Shown here: positions 54,108 through 63,731 of the stretch, one piece after another
How positions within the stretch are numbered: the first letter of the stretch is position 1
Layout of the letters: the number at the start of each line of letters is the position of its first letter
Origin: Rhodanobacter sp.
GTDB lineage: Bacteria; Pseudomonadota; Gammaproteobacteria; Xanthomonadales; Rhodanobacteraceae
NCBI GenBank assembly: GCA_004298045.1
Contig: SCRM01000010.1
Location: forward strand, 248,001-312,000
Direction: 5' to 3'
DNA: 64,000 bases
The notes under the pieces: model-generated
What the model was told of the DNA's origin: nothing
The model's input: only the letters and a program-made list of their open reading frames with translations
Database searches by the model: none
Program-made: the position numbers and the translations under genes

Positions 54108-54115
54108 TATACAAT
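54108..54115 (+). promoter_or_regulatory. metF -10 element
   Basis: TATACAAT contains two overlapping -10 matches. It predicts a start near 54121, which rules out the in-frame ATG at 54114 as the metF start. Confidence 0.6.
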
Positions 54116-54143
54116 GACTGCCGCCACGCCCCGAAGGACCTCC

Positions 54144-54968
54144 ATGGCCGCGTTCAGCTTTGAATTCTTTCCGCCCAAGACCGACGAACAGCGCGCGCAG
54201 CTCGACCAGACCGCTGCGCAGCTGCTGGCCTGGCACCCGGATTACGTCTCGGTGACCTTCGGCGCCGGGGGCTCCACCCTCAGCTACACCGCGGAAACCG
54301 CGCAGCACCTCAAGCAGACCCACGGGCTCAAGGTGGCCCCGCACCTGTCATGCATGGGCGGCAGCCGCGCGGAGATTGCCGCGCTGCTCGACCAGTACCG
54401 GACAGCGGGCTTTCGGCGCATCGTCGCGCTGCGCGGCGACCTGCCCTCGGGCATGGCTTCGCCGGGCGATTTCCGCTACGCCGCCGAGCTGGTGCGTTTC
54501 ATCCGCGAGCACGCCGGAGATCAGTTCCACATTGAGGTGGCCGCCTACCCGGAAACCCACCCGCAGGCGGAAAACGCGCATGCCGACCTGCGCAACTTCA
54601 AGGCCAAGGTGGACGCCGGCGCAAACGGCGCCATCACCCAGTACTTTTTCAACCCGGATGCGTATTTCCGCTTTGTCGACGATGTGCGCAAGCTCGGGGT
54701 GAACGTGCCGGTGGTGCCGGGCATCATGCCGATCGCCAATTACAGCCAGCTGCAGCGGTTCTCCGACATGTGTGGCGCCGAGATTCCGCGCTGGATCGGC
54801 AAGCGCATGCAGGCGCACGGCGACGATGCCGCGTCGATCCGCGCGCTGGGCGCCGAAGTGGTGGCGCAACTATGTCGCCGGCTGCTCGATGGCGGTGCGC
54901 CGGGGCTGCATTTCTACACGCTCAACCGCGTGCGGGCGACCCGTGCGGTGCTGGAGCAGCTCGACTGA
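54144..54968 (+). CDS. metF: 5,10-methylenetetrahydrofolate reductase
   Basis: An FAD enzyme that makes the methyl donor for MetE. The 274-residue barrel has FSFEFFPPKTDEQRAQL (catalytic Glu in FEFFPPK), SVTFGAGGST, ALRGDLP and the GANGAITQYFFN active-site segment. The ATG at 54144 is chosen: AAGGA lies five bases upstream, and the earlier ATG at 54114 is inside the -10. The promoter overlaps a met-box-like site. Confidence 0.97.
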   Translation: MAAFSFEFFPPKTDEQRAQLDQTAAQLLAWHPDYVSVTFGAGGSTLSYTAETAQHLKQTHGLKVAPHLSCMGGSRAEIAALLDQYRTAGFRRIVALRGDLPSGMASPGDFRYAAELVRFIREHAGDQFHIEVAAYPETHPQAENAHADLRNFKAKVDAGANGAITQYFFNPDAYFRFVDDVRKLGVNVPVVPGIMPIANYSQLQRFSDMCGAEIPRWIGKRMQAHGDDAASIRALGAEVVAQLCRRLLDGGAPGLHFYTLNRVRATRAVLEQLD

Positions 54969-55008
54969 CGCACGGTTCGCGGCGGGCGCACACGCTACGC
55001 TCGAGGCC

Positions 55009-55563
55009 ATGCGTTGCACGATCTTCCTGTGGTGGCTGGCCTTGCTTGCCTGCGCCTTGCCGGCGCACGCGCAAACCACCGTGCATCGCTGCATCGACGC
55101 CCATGGCTCGCCGGTGTTCAGCGATCAACCCTGCGCCACGCTGGCTGCCACACCGGTGCAGCAACCCGCTGCCGCGCGCAGCGCAGCAGGGCCGACAGGT
55201 GGGCCGGTCCCGCTGCAGCGTTGCGCTGCCTCGCCCGCAGCGTTGCGCCAGCACGTGATCGACGCCTTCGCCGCACGCGACCCCAACCGACTCGCCGGCC
55301 TCATGCTGTGGCGCGGCTACGGCAGCCATGCAGCCGTGGGCGATATCCGCACCCTGGACGCGCTGGTGCGCGCGCCACTGATCGGCATCCATCTGGGCGA
55401 CGAGGAAGAAACCGAAGCCGCGCCCGCGACCAGCGCGCCACCTCCCACACAAACCGTTGACGCCCGCAGCTTGCAAGTGCGTACCGGCGGCGCCGGCGGA
55501 CGCCGCGCACGTTTCGAGATCGCGCGTCGGGCGGGCTGCCTCTGGCTGCGTTTCGCCGGCTGA
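55009..55563 (+). CDS. Periplasmic DUF4124-like protein
   Basis: A 184-residue exported protein: a signal peptide ending AHA-QT (about residue 21), then VHRCIDAHGSPVFSDQPC, the DUF4124 signature. The rest is Ala/Pro-rich with no recognised domain. It starts 40 bp after metF and may be co-transcribed. Function unknown. Confidence 0.75.
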   Translation: MRCTIFLWWLALLACALPAHAQTTVHRCIDAHGSPVFSDQPCATLAATPVQQPAAARSAAGPTGGPVPLQRCAASPAALRQHVIDAFAARDPNRLAGLMLWRGYGSHAAVGDIRTLDALVRAPLIGIHLGDEEETEAAPATSAPPPTQTVDARSLQVRTGGAGGRRARFEIARRAGCLWLRFAG

Positions 55564-55635
55564 TTGCGTGCGGGCGCAGCATGCTTGCGTGCGGGGCGCG
55601 GACTACCATACGCAGTCCCCCAATGGAGCATTGTC

Positions 55636-56553
55636 ATGGCGCAGCAGTACCCGGATTGGCTTTGGCAGAACGGCGAGATGAAGCCGTGGGCCCAAGCCAC
55701 CACCCACGTGATGTCGCACGCGTTGCATTACGGCTCCTCGGTGTTCGAAGGCATCCGCAGCTACGCGACGCCGGACGGCGCAGCGATTTTCCGCCTTACC
55801 GACCACCTCAAGCGCTTCTACAACTCCGCCAAGATCTATGACATGGCGCTACCGTACACGCGCGAGGAACTCGCGGCGGTATGCCGCGACGTGTTGCGCA
55901 AGAACAAGCAGACGGCGTCCTATATCCGACCGGTCGCCTGGCGCGGCCTGGGCGGCTTTGGCATCTCGGCCGAAACCCCGATCGAAGTGGCGGTTGCCGC
56001 CTGGCCGATGGGCCCTTACCTCGGGCCAGAGGCGCTGGAAAACGGCATCACCGCGTGCGTGTCGAGCTGGCACCGGTTTGCCCCCAACACCATCCCGGCC
56101 GGCGCGAAAGCCGGCGGCAATTACCTTTCCGGCCAGCTGATCGCGCGTGAAGCGCGCAGCCGCGGGTTCGGCGAAGGCATTGCCCTTACGCCGAACGGCC
56201 TGCTGTCCGAGGGTGCCGGGGAAAACCTGTTCCTGGTGTTTGACGGCGCGCTGCACACCACCCCGGCCAGCGCATCGATCCTGTCCGGCATCACCCGCCA
56301 CTCGCTGATCACGCTGGCGCACGAAAACGGTATCGAGGTGATCGAGCGCGACCTGCCGCGCGAGTATCTCTACCTCGCCGACGAGGTGTTCATGTGCGGC
56401 ACCGCCGCCGAAATCACCCCGATCCGCGAAGTGGACGGCAAGCAGGTCGGCGCCGGCAAGGCCGGCCCGGTCACCCGCCACCTGCAGGAGTTGTTCTTCG
56501 GCCTGTTCAACGGCAAGACCAACGACCAGTGGGGGTGGCTGGAAGCGGTCTGA
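55636..56553 (+). CDS. ilvE: Branched-chain amino-acid aminotransferase
   Basis: A PLP class IV aminotransferase for leucine, isoleucine and valine. The 305-residue protein has HALHYGSSVFEGIRSY at the N-terminus, KAGGNYLSGQLIAREARSRG with the PLP lysine, and GAGENLFLV and EVFMCGTAAEITPI of IlvE. The ATG at 55636 has GGAG upstream. A strong terminator follows. Confidence 0.96.
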   Translation: MAQQYPDWLWQNGEMKPWAQATTHVMSHALHYGSSVFEGIRSYATPDGAAIFRLTDHLKRFYNSAKIYDMALPYTREELAAVCRDVLRKNKQTASYIRPVAWRGLGGFGISAETPIEVAVAAWPMGPYLGPEALENGITACVSSWHRFAPNTIPAGAKAGGNYLSGQLIAREARSRGFGEGIALTPNGLLSEGAGENLFLVFDGALHTTPASASILSGITRHSLITLAHENGIEVIERDLPREYLYLADEVFMCGTAAEITPIREVDGKQVGAGKAGPVTRHLQELFFGLFNGKTNDQWGWLEAV

Positions 56554-56583
56554 CCGGACGGTTGGCCGACGCGACACGACGAG

Positions 56584-56611
56584 GCCCCGGCGCAAGCCGG
56601 GGCTTTGTTTT
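56584..56611 (+). terminator. ilvE terminator
   Basis: GCCCCGGC / GCCGGGGC with a GCAA loop, followed by TTTGTTTT. A classic rho-independent terminator. Confidence 0.9.
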
Positions 56612-56669
56612 GCCGGATCGCCGGCGCCCAAGGCGCGGGAAGCCGGACAACGACCGCTATCATGGCCAC

Positions 56670-57845
56670 ATGCCCGACTCCCCTGCCGCACTGCCCGCCA
56701 TCCAGCTCAAATCCGACCGCGCGCCCGGCCACCCGTGGGTGTGGTCGGCCCAGGTGGTCAAGCCCGAAACCCGGCTGCCGCCCGGCAGCGTGGTCGACGT
56801 GCTAGATGCCAAGGGCCGCTTTGTCGGCCGCGGTTTCTGGAACGGCCACGCGCGCATCGCGCTGCGCCTCCTGACCCAGCACGCCAATGAAATCATCGAC
56901 GCCAACTGGATCGCCGCGCGCATCGATCGCGCTGTGCGCCTGCGCCGCGAGCTGCTGGATCTCGACCGCGACACCGACGCTTGGCGCGTCGTGCACAGCG
57001 AGGGCGACGGGCTTTCCGGCCTGGTCGTCGACCGTTACGCCGACGTGCTGGTGGTCGAATACTTCGCCGCCGGCATGTGGAAGTTCCGCGATGCGATCCA
57101 CGCCGCGCTGCTCACGCAGTTTCCCGGCGCGCGCATCTACCGCTTTGCCGAAGCCCACGTGCAGAAGCAGGAATCCTTCGACTGCCGCGCCGAGGAGCCG
57201 CCCGCACCGGTTGCCGTGCATGAATTCGGCCTCACGTTCCACGCCGCCCCCGGCGCCGGCCACAAGACCGGTTTCTTTGCCGACCAGCGCGATAACCGCC
57301 GCCGCTTCGCCCAGCTCGCCCGCGGCCGCCGCGTGCTCGACCTGTGCTGCAACGCCGGCGGCTTCGCGGTGCACGCGCGGGCACACGGCGCACAGGCGGC
57401 CATTGGCGTGGACATGGATGCCGGCATTCTCGACATCGCCCGCGCCAACGCGCAGGCCAACCGCGTGGCGGTGGATTTCCAGCAGGCCGACATTTTCGAC
57501 TGGCTGCGCGCCGCCGTTGCGCGCGGCGAGCGCTACGACGCGGTGGTGCTCGACCCGGCGAAGCTCACGCGCGACCGCAGCAAGCTCCACGACGCGCTGA
57601 AAAAATATTTCGCCATGAATCGCCTCGCGCTGGATGCGCTGGCGTCCGGCGGCATCCTCCTCACCTGCTCATGCACCGGGCTGGTCACCACCGCGGATTT
57701 TCTCGAAATGCTGCGCCGGGTGGCGCTCAACGCCGGGCGCGGGATCCAGATCCTCGGCGTGCATGGTGCCGGCCCCGACCACCCGGTGCGCACCGACGTG
57801 CCGGAAAGCCGCTACCTCAAGGCGGTGTTCTGCCGGGTGGAATGA
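56670..57845 (+). CDS. rlmI: Class I SAM-dependent rRNA methyltransferase, RlmI type
   Basis: A 391-residue protein with an N-terminal PUA domain (SDRAPGHPWVWSAQVVK), a central EEHUD-like part (VVHSEGDGLSGLVVDRYAD) and a Rossmann methyltransferase with DLCCNAGGFAVHA as motif I, LDPAKLTRDRS and the catalytic-Cys loop TCSCTGLV. This is the layout of RlmI, which makes m5C1962 in 23S rRNA. TATCAT (56658-56663) ends six bases before the ATG and no SD exists, so the message may be leaderless. Confidence 0.9.
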   Translation: MPDSPAALPAIQLKSDRAPGHPWVWSAQVVKPETRLPPGSVVDVLDAKGRFVGRGFWNGHARIALRLLTQHANEIIDANWIAARIDRAVRLRRELLDLDRDTDAWRVVHSEGDGLSGLVVDRYADVLVVEYFAAGMWKFRDAIHAALLTQFPGARIYRFAEAHVQKQESFDCRAEEPPAPVAVHEFGLTFHAAPGAGHKTGFFADQRDNRRRFAQLARGRRVLDLCCNAGGFAVHARAHGAQAAIGVDMDAGILDIARANAQANRVAVDFQQADIFDWLRAAVARGERYDAVVLDPAKLTRDRSKLHDALKKYFAMNRLALDALASGGILLTCSCTGLVTTADFLEMLRRVALNAGRGIQILGVHGAGPDHPVRTDVPESRYLKAVFCRVE

Positions 57846-57874
57846 CGTCTCGCCGCGCGGCTTGCGGCAATCCC

Positions 57875-57973
57875 GGTCGGGATGAATCCCGACCCACAAG
57901 ACGCGGCGCTTCGTGGATCGGACTTCAGTCCGACAACGACCTCGCGAAAAGCCCAGTCGGGCCTCAGCCCGAC
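57875..57973. repeat. Cluster of three GTCGG-type hairpin repeats (cluster 2)
   Basis: Hairpins at 57875-57894 (GGTCGGGAT-GA-ATCCCGACC), 57918-57933 (TCGGACT-TC-AGTCCGA) and 57956-57973 (GTCGGGC-CTCA-GCCCGAC). Same family as the three hairpins after metK. They fill the gap between rlmI and the convergent flavin reductase. Confidence 0.82.
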
Positions 57974-57997
57974 CGGCTTCTACCTAAAGCGCCGCCA

Positions 57998-59191
57998 TCA
58001 CCCCGCCACCGGCAACCGCCCCTTGAGCGTGGTGGCGTCGAACGGCCCCTTCTCCGCGATCAGCGCGCGCGCGGCGTCGACCTGGCCCCACACGTTCCAC
58101 AGCAGCACGCCGCGCACGCGGCCGTGCTCGAGGTAATACACGACCCCTTCGCGGTACGGCACCTTCCAGTCCTCGACCATCTGCAGGCGCGCGTCGAGCA
58201 GGCCGACGGCCTCGTAGCCCAGGTCGAACAGGTCGGAATAGAAGAACGGCAGAGTGTCGTAGCTGGCGTCCTTGCCGGCCATCGACAGGCCGGCAACGCG
58301 GCCCTGCGAAAGCGCGGCGTCTTCGTGCTCCACGCGCAGGTTGCGTTCGAGCGCATCGCTGCGGAAATTGGCGACGTCGCCGGCGGCCCAGATGTCCGGG
58401 TCGCTGGTGCGCATGTGCGCGTTGACCAGGATGCCGTTGTCCACCGCCAGCCCGGCCTGCTCGGCCAGCGCCACGTTGGGCACCACGCCGATCCCGGCTA
58501 CCACCAGTTGCACGCGCAACAGCTCGCGCTCGGGCAGGGTGAGCTCGACGCCGCCGTCAATCGGCTGGCTGCCGGCGATGCGGGTGTCGTTGCGCACGAT
58601 CACGCCGTGCTGGCGGTAATAGTCGTCGAGAAACTTCGCCAACCCATCGGGGTAGCGCAGTGCGCCGATGTGCGCGTCCGGAAACAACATGCACACCTCG
58701 CAGCCCACGCCGGCAAGTGCAGCGGCGATTTCGGCGCCGATGAAACCGGCGCCGACCACGCCGACGATCGACCCGCGCTCAACCTGCCCGCGCAGCGCCT
58801 GATAGTCGTCCAACGTGCGGAAGTGAATGATCTTTTCGCCGCCTTCCAGCGGCAACTGCCTGGGGCTGGTACCGGTCGCCAACAGCAACCGCCGATAGTG
58901 GTACTGGTCGCCGCGGTCGTCGTGCACCACGTGCGCCTTGCGGTCCGCCATCACCGCGCGTCGGCCGAGGTGCAACGTGGCACCGGTGGCGGCAGTACCG
59001 AGATCGATCTCGGCCACCGTCTTGTCACCCTTCCACAGCGCCTTGGACAGCGGTGGGCGCTGGTACGGGGCGTGGTTCTCGGCGCCGACGATGCCGATGC
59101 TTGCTGCCGCATCCACTTCGCGAATGGCCTTGGCTGCCGCATCCGCGGTCATGCCCCCGCCGACAATCAGGTAATCGTGCGTATGTTCCAT
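57998..59191 (-). CDS. FAD/NAD(P)-dependent reductase, AIF/ferredoxin-reductase type
   Basis: A 397-residue cytosolic flavoprotein. FAD-binding DYLIVGGGMTADAAAKAIRE at the N-terminus, ENHAPYQRPPLSK, NAD-binding VGVVGAGFIGAEIAAAL and SDPDIWAAGDVANF, and a C-terminal reductase-dimerisation domain. It probably passes electrons to a ferredoxin or a Rieske partner; none is adjacent. The ATG at 59191 gives the normal N-terminus. Confidence 0.88.
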   Translation of the reverse strand: MEHTHDYLIVGGGMTADAAAKAIREVDAAASIGIVGAENHAPYQRPPLSKALWKGDKTVAEIDLGTAATGATLHLGRRAVMADRKAHVVHDDRGDQYHYRRLLLATGTSPRQLPLEGGEKIIHFRTLDDYQALRGQVERGSIVGVVGAGFIGAEIAAALAGVGCEVCMLFPDAHIGALRYPDGLAKFLDDYYRQHGVIVRNDTRIAGSQPIDGGVELTLPERELLRVQLVVAGIGVVPNVALAEQAGLAVDNGILVNAHMRTSDPDIWAAGDVANFRSDALERNLRVEHEDAALSQGRVAGLSMAGKDASYDTLPFFYSDLFDLGYEAVGLLDARLQMVEDWKVPYREGVVYYLEHGRVRGVLLWNVWGQVDAARALIAEKGPFDATTLKGRLPVAG

Positions 59192-59320
59192 CTCCACTCC
59201 CCTCGCTGGGCGGCTGGCGTCGTCGGTGACGATGGCGAAAGCCGCGTGAATCCGGCGTCGCAAGCCGTGCGACGTCAGGTCGTAAACTGCCGGTCGATCC
59301 TACCTGCGTGAAACCCGTTC

Positions 59321-60775
59321 ATGGAAGCTGGCTCCATCATGCTGATCGTCCTGCTGTTGCTGCTCATCCTCGTGCTCGTGCTGCAAGGCGTGCTGCTCGT
59401 GCGTGGCCGCGGCGACGACGGCCTCGCGACGCGGCTGGACGGCCTGCGTGACGACAACGAACGCCTCGAGCGCGCGTTGCGCGAGGAACAACGCAGCGGC
59501 CGCGAGGAGCTGCAGCAGGGTTTCGAGCGCTTCCGCGGCCACGTCAACGAGCAGCTCGACGGCATGTCGCGCGCGCAGGCCGAGCGCATCGACGGCTTCG
59601 GCCAGCGCCTCGCCACACTGACCACGCAAACCAGTGGCGGACTGGACACCCTGGCCCAGCGGCTCACCGAGGACGCGCGCAAGAGCCGCGCCGAGCTGGC
59701 ACAGGCACTGGCGAACTTCGGCGAGCAGCAGCAGCAACGCCTGGGCGCGCTCGGCGCCGAGCACGAAAAGCGCATGGGCGAAGTGCGCGCCACGCTCGAA
59801 GGCCAGCTCAAGACGCTGCGCGAGGACAACGCCGCACAGCTCGAAAAAATGCGTGCCACGGTGGACGAAAAACTGCAGAACACGCTGGAAAACCGCCTCG
59901 GCCAATCGTTCAAGCTGGTCTCCGAGCGGCTCGAAGCGGTACAGCGCGGGCTGGGCGAAATGCAGAGCCTCGCCACCGGCGTGGGCGACCTGAAGCGCGT
60001 GCTGGGCAACGTCAAGAACCGCGGCATCCTGGGCGAAGTGCAGCTCGGCGCGCTGCTGGAACAACTGCTCACGCCCGACCAGTACGCCGCCAACTGCGCC
60101 ACCGTGCCGGGCTCGAACGAGCGCGTGGAATACGCCATCCGCCTGCCGGGCGCCGAACGCGACCACCCGGTATGGCTGCCGGTGGACGCGAAGTTTCCGC
60201 GCGAGGACTACGAGCGCCTGCTCGACGCCCAGGAGCGTGCCGATGCCGAAGCCGCGGGCGCCGCCGCCCTCGCGCTCGAACGCCGCATCCGCGACGAGGC
60301 CAGGACCATCCGCGACAAATACGTGGCCCCGCCGCACACCACCGACTTCGCCATCCTGTTCCTGCCCACCGAAGGCCTGTACGCCGAAGTCATCCGCCGC
60401 CCCGGCCTGTTCGAGGCACTGCAGCGCGAGCAGCGGGTGACGGTGGCCGGGCCAACCACGCTCAGCGCGCTGCTCAACAGCCTGCAGATGGGCTTTCGCA
60501 CGCTGGCGATCCAGCAGCGTTCGAGCGAGGTGTGGCAACTGCTGGGCGCGGTGAAAACCGAGTTCGGCAAGTTCGGCGACATTCTGGACAAGGCCAAGCG
60601 CCAGCTCGACAGCGCGCGCAACAACCTTGACGACCTGGTCGGCAAGCGCAGCCGCGCGATCGCGCGCAAGCTGCGCGGCGTCGAGTCGCTTGGCGGCGAC
60701 GATGCGCAACGCCTGCTTGGCGGCCCCGCGGTCGACGACGAGATCGGTGACGAGGCCGGCGACGATGAAGCGTGA
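59321..60775 (+). CDS. rmuC: DNA recombination protein RmuC
   Basis: A 484-residue protein with an N-terminal membrane helix (about residues 7-28), a long coiled coil (30-200) and the RmuC nuclease-like domain ([48 protein letters not shown]). RmuC limits inversions at short repeats. Start 59321 or an ATG at 59339 are both possible. Its stop overlaps a GTG near folE. Confidence 0.92.
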   Translation: MEAGSIMLIVLLLLLILVLVLQGVLLVRGRGDDGLATRLDGLRDDNERLERALREEQRSGREELQQGFERFRGHVNEQLDGMSRAQAERIDGFGQRLATLTTQTSGGLDTLAQRLTEDARKSRAELAQALANFGEQQQQRLGALGAEHEKRMGEVRATLEGQLKTLREDNAAQLEKMRATVDEKLQNTLENRLGQSFKLVSERLEAVQRGLGEMQSLATGVGDLKRVLGNVKNRGILGEVQLGALLEQLLTPDQYAANCATVPGSNERVEYAIRLPGAERDHPVWLPVDAKFPREDYERLLDAQERADAEAAGAAALALERRIRDEARTIRDKYVAPPHTTDFAILFLPTEGLYAEVIRRPGLFEALQREQRVTVAGPTTLSALLNSLQMGFRTLAIQQRSSEVWQLLGAVKTEFGKFGDILDKAKRQLDSARNNLDDLVGKRSRAIARKLRGVESLGGDDAQRLLGGPAVDDEIGDEAGDDEA

Positions 60776-60822
60776 GCGGGCGCGAACGCTACACTGATGC
60801 TTTCGGAACCTTCGAGAATCCC

Positions 60823-61428
60823 ATGAGCGAACCACCGTCGCCGCGCACCGTCACCCGCGAACAGGCCGAAGACGCCGTGCGCACGCTGCTGCGCTGGGCC
60901 GGCGACGATCCGGCGCGCGAAGGCCTGCTGGACACCCCGGCGCGCGTCGCGCGCGCCTACCGCGACTGGTTCTCCGGCTACGACGAGGACCCGGCCGAAT
61001 TCCTGCTGCGCACGTTCAAGGAAGTGGACGGCTACGACGAGATGGTGGTGCTGCGCGACATCGAGTTCGAGAGCCATTGCGAACACCACCTCGCGCCGAT
61101 CATCGGCCGCGCGCACGTGGGCTACCTGCCGACCAACCGCGTGGTCGGCATCTCGAAGCTCGCGCGCGTGGTCGACGGTTTCGCGCGCCGCCTGCAGGTG
61201 CAGGAAAAACTCACGGCGCAGATCGCCCAGTGCATCCAGGACACGCTGCAGCCGGCCGGCGTCGCGGTGGTGATCGACGCCACCCACGGCTGCATGACCA
61301 CCCGCGGCGTGCACAAGACGGGGGTGTCGATGATCACCAGCCACATGCTCGGCGCGTTCCGCAACGACGCCCGCACCCGCGCGGAGTTCCTCGAATTCAT
61401 AGGCCTGCACGGCAGCATGCGGCGGTGA
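60823..61428 (+). CDS. folE: GTP cyclohydrolase I
   Basis: First enzyme of folate synthesis; supplies the pterin that metF and metE use. The 201-residue protein has zinc ligands Cys86 and His89 (HCEHHLAP) and Cys157 (THGCMTTRG), and [21 protein letters not shown]. The ATG at 60823 is preferred over a GTG at 60772, because TACACT (60790-60795) could be its -10. Confidence 0.96.
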   Translation: MSEPPSPRTVTREQAEDAVRTLLRWAGDDPAREGLLDTPARVARAYRDWFSGYDEDPAEFLLRTFKEVDGYDEMVVLRDIEFESHCEHHLAPIIGRAHVGYLPTNRVVGISKLARVVDGFARRLQVQEKLTAQIAQCIQDTLQPAGVAVVIDATHGCMTTRGVHKTGVSMITSHMLGAFRNDARTRAEFLEFIGLHGSMRR

Positions 61429-61754
61429 GAGCCGCGGCAGTCGCCGCGCTGCTTGCGCTGCTGCCGCTCGCGGCGGCGGCGCAAACCACGCGCCACGCCT
61501 ACCTGGATCAATTCGACACCGACGGCGATGGCTGCGTGAGCGAGGCGGAATACGTGGCCTACATGATGCGCGGTTTCGACCAGATGGACACCAACCACGA
61601 TGGCGCGCTCGCAGCCGAAGAGCTGCCTGGCCACCATGGCAAGCCGGTCACGCGCACGCAGTGGCAAGCCGATCTGCACCGCCAGTTTCATCGGCTCGAC
61701 CGCCGCCATACCGGCTGCCTCGACGCGCAAGAACTCACGGCGCCGCCGGGCTGA
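61425..61754 (+). CDS. Exported EF-hand calcium-binding protein
   Basis: A 109-residue protein. Signal peptide ending AAA-QT (about residue 20), then two canonical EF-hand loops, [13 protein letters not shown] and [13 protein letters not shown], and a third degenerate one, [13 protein letters not shown]. It likely binds calcium in the periplasm. The start is GTG at 61425 overlapping the folE stop (GTGA). Function unknown. Confidence 0.82.
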   Translation: MRAAAVAALLALLPLAAAAQTTRHAYLDQFDTDGDGCVSEAEYVAYMMRGFDQMDTNHDGALAAEELPGHHGKPVTRTQWQADLHRQFHRLDRRHTGCLDAQELTAPPG

Positions 61755-61832
61755 CCGGCGCATTTCGCCACGGGCCAGCCGCACGGTGCGGCACTGCGTT
61801 ATCGTTGTCCATTCGTTGCCGTTTCCGCCTGC

Positions 61833-63125
61833 ATGAACGAGCCTGCCCTCTCTGCGTCGCGCCACCATGCCGCGCTCGCCTTCATCTTCGTCACCGTCAC
61901 GCTCGACATGCTGGCGTTCGGCATCATCATCCCGGTGCTGCCGCACCTGGTGCTGGAGCTGACCGGCGGCGGGCTGGCGCACGCGGCGATGTGGGTGGGC
62001 GTCATCAGCACCTTGTTCATGCTGATGCAGTTCGTGTTTTCGCCGGTGCAGGGCGCGCTGTCGGACCGCTACGGGCGGCGCGCGGTGATCCTGGTGTCGA
62101 GCTTCGGGCTCGGTGTGGATTTCATCCTGATGGCGCTGGCGCCGGTGATGTGGCTGCTGCTCATCGGCCGTGCGGTGTCGGGTATCTGCTCGGCGAGTTT
62201 CTCCACCGCCAACGCCTACATTGCCGACGTGGTACCGCATGAAAAACGCGCGGCGGCATTTGGCATGCTGGGCGCGGCCTTCAGCATCGGCTTCGTGCTC
62301 GGGCCCGCGCTGGGTGGCGTGCTCGGCCACTGGCACCTGCGCCTGCCGTTCTGGGTCGCCGCTGCGCTGGCGCTGGCCAATTTCGTCTACGGCTGGTTCG
62401 TGCTGCCCGAGTCGCTGCCGAAGGAGCGCCGCACGCCGCGGGTTGTCTGGCGCGACGCGAACCCGCTGGGCGCCATCGTGCTGCTGCGCCGCTACCCGCA
62501 GGTGTTCGGCCTGGCGGTGGTGTTTTTCCTGATCAACCTCGCGCAGTTCTCGCTCAACTCCACCTACGTGCTGTATGCCGATTACCGCTTCGGCTGGGGC
62601 CCGCAGGCGGTCGGCTATGCGCTGGCGCTGCTCGGCGTGTGTGCCGGCATCGTGCAGGGCGGGATGGTGCGCCGGCTGATGCCGCGGCTGGGCGAGCGGC
62701 GCATGATCATCGCCGGCCTGGCGTTGTGCGTGGCCGGCTACCTGCTGTTCGGGCTGGCCGGTTCGGTGACGCTGTTCATCCTCGCCATCCCGGTGTTCAG
62801 CCTCGGCGGCCTCGCCGGCCCGCCGGCGCAATCGCTGATGACGCATCAGGTCGATCCGCACGAACAGGGCCGCCTGCAGGGCGCGCTGTCCAGCCTGCGC
62901 GGGCTCGCCGGCATCGTCGGCCCGGTGCTGTTCGCCGATCTGTTCGCGCTGTCCATCAGCAAGCACGCGCCGGTGCCGCACCTGCCCGGCGCCGCGTTCC
63001 TGCTGGCCGCGCTGCTGTGCGCGCTGGCGGTCTGGGTCGCGCTGCGTGCGATGCGGATGCGAACCGCCGACAATGGCGGCAGCCACAAGGATTCTTCCCC
63101 CGGTTCCATGGAGCAAACGTCATGA
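61833..63125 (+). CDS. MFS drug-exporter-like transporter, TetA/DHA1 type
   Basis: A 430-residue membrane protein with twelve helices. Motif A between helices 2 and 3 is GALSDRYGRRAVIL, and GFVLGPALGGVLG in helix 5 is antiporter motif C. This is the tetracycline-exporter-like DHA1 group, but the substrate is unknown and resistance should not be assumed. It overlaps the DUF1993 gene by ATGA. Confidence 0.9.
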   Translation: MNEPALSASRHHAALAFIFVTVTLDMLAFGIIIPVLPHLVLELTGGGLAHAAMWVGVISTLFMLMQFVFSPVQGALSDRYGRRAVILVSSFGLGVDFILMALAPVMWLLLIGRAVSGICSASFSTANAYIADVVPHEKRAAAFGMLGAAFSIGFVLGPALGGVLGHWHLRLPFWVAAALALANFVYGWFVLPESLPKERRTPRVVWRDANPLGAIVLLRRYPQVFGLAVVFFLINLAQFSLNSTYVLYADYRFGWGPQAVGYALALLGVCAGIVQGGMVRRLMPRLGERRMIIAGLALCVAGYLLFGLAGSVTLFILAIPVFSLGGLAGPPAQSLMTHQVDPHEQGRLQGALSSLRGLAGIVGPVLFADLFALSISKHAPVPHLPGAAFLLAALLCALAVWVALRAMRMRTADNGGSHKDSSPGSMEQTS

Positions 63126-63628
63126 GTCTTTCGATGCACCAATCTTCCATCGCCGTTTTCGCCCGCGCGCTGCGCAACCTGCGCCACGTGCTGCAACAGG
63201 GCGAGGCATGGGCGAAAAGCCACAACGTCAGCGACGCCGTACTGCTGCAGACGCGGCTGATCCCCGACATGTTCCCGCTGGTGAAGCAGGTGCAGATCGC
63301 CTGCGATACCGCCGCGCGCAGCGCCGCGCGGCTGGCGAACGCCGAGGCCAAGTCGTTCCCCGACAACGAGGCCACACTGGTTGATCTCTACGCCCGCATC
63401 GACGGCACCATCGCCTACATCGAGAGCTTCAAGCCGACTCAGATCGACGGCGCGGAAACCCGCACCATCACCCTGCCGCGCCACTCCGGCGACGTGAAGC
63501 TCAGCGGCGAGGCCTATCTGCACGAGTACGCGCTGCCCAACTTCTTCTTCCACTGCACCACGGCCTACGCGCTGCTGCGCCGCGCCGGCACGCAGATCGG
63601 CAAGAGCGATTTCCTCGGCAAGATCTGA
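63122..63628 (+). CDS. DUF1993 family protein
   Basis: A 168-residue all-helical protein of the DinB-like superfamily: ALRNLRHVLQQGEAWAKSHN, LLQTRLIPDMFPLVKQVQIA and a C-terminal HEYALPNFFFHCTTAYALLR. These are DUF1993 signatures. Function unknown. Its ATG overlaps the transporter stop. Confidence 0.88.
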   Translation: MSLSMHQSSIAVFARALRNLRHVLQQGEAWAKSHNVSDAVLLQTRLIPDMFPLVKQVQIACDTAARSAARLANAEAKSFPDNEATLVDLYARIDGTIAYIESFKPTQIDGAETRTITLPRHSGDVKLSGEAYLHEYALPNFFFHCTTAYALLRRAGTQIGKSDFLGKI

Positions 63629-63643
63629 TTCGTCGCTGCAACC

Positions 63644-63675
63644 CGCCCTTGCCGTTCGCGGCAGGGGCGTTTTTT
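63644..63675 (+). terminator. Terminator after the DUF1993 gene
   Basis: CGCCCTTGCCG / CGGCAGGGGCG (11 bp, one wobble) with a UUCG-type loop, followed by TTTTTT. Confidence 0.92.
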
Positions 63676-63731
63676 CGGGCTGACGGCTGCGATCTGCGAG
63701 AATCGCCGCATCTTCTCCACCTCCGCCCGCC

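Noticed and set aside
54105-54143. Upstream metF starts at 54105 and 54114
   Set aside because: They overlap the predicted -10 and lack an SD, while the ATG at 54144 has AAGGA and the usual N-terminus.
57844-57851. TGACGTCT at the rlmI stop codon as a met box
   Set aside because: It is a single copy at a 3' end between convergent genes, with no promoter to control.
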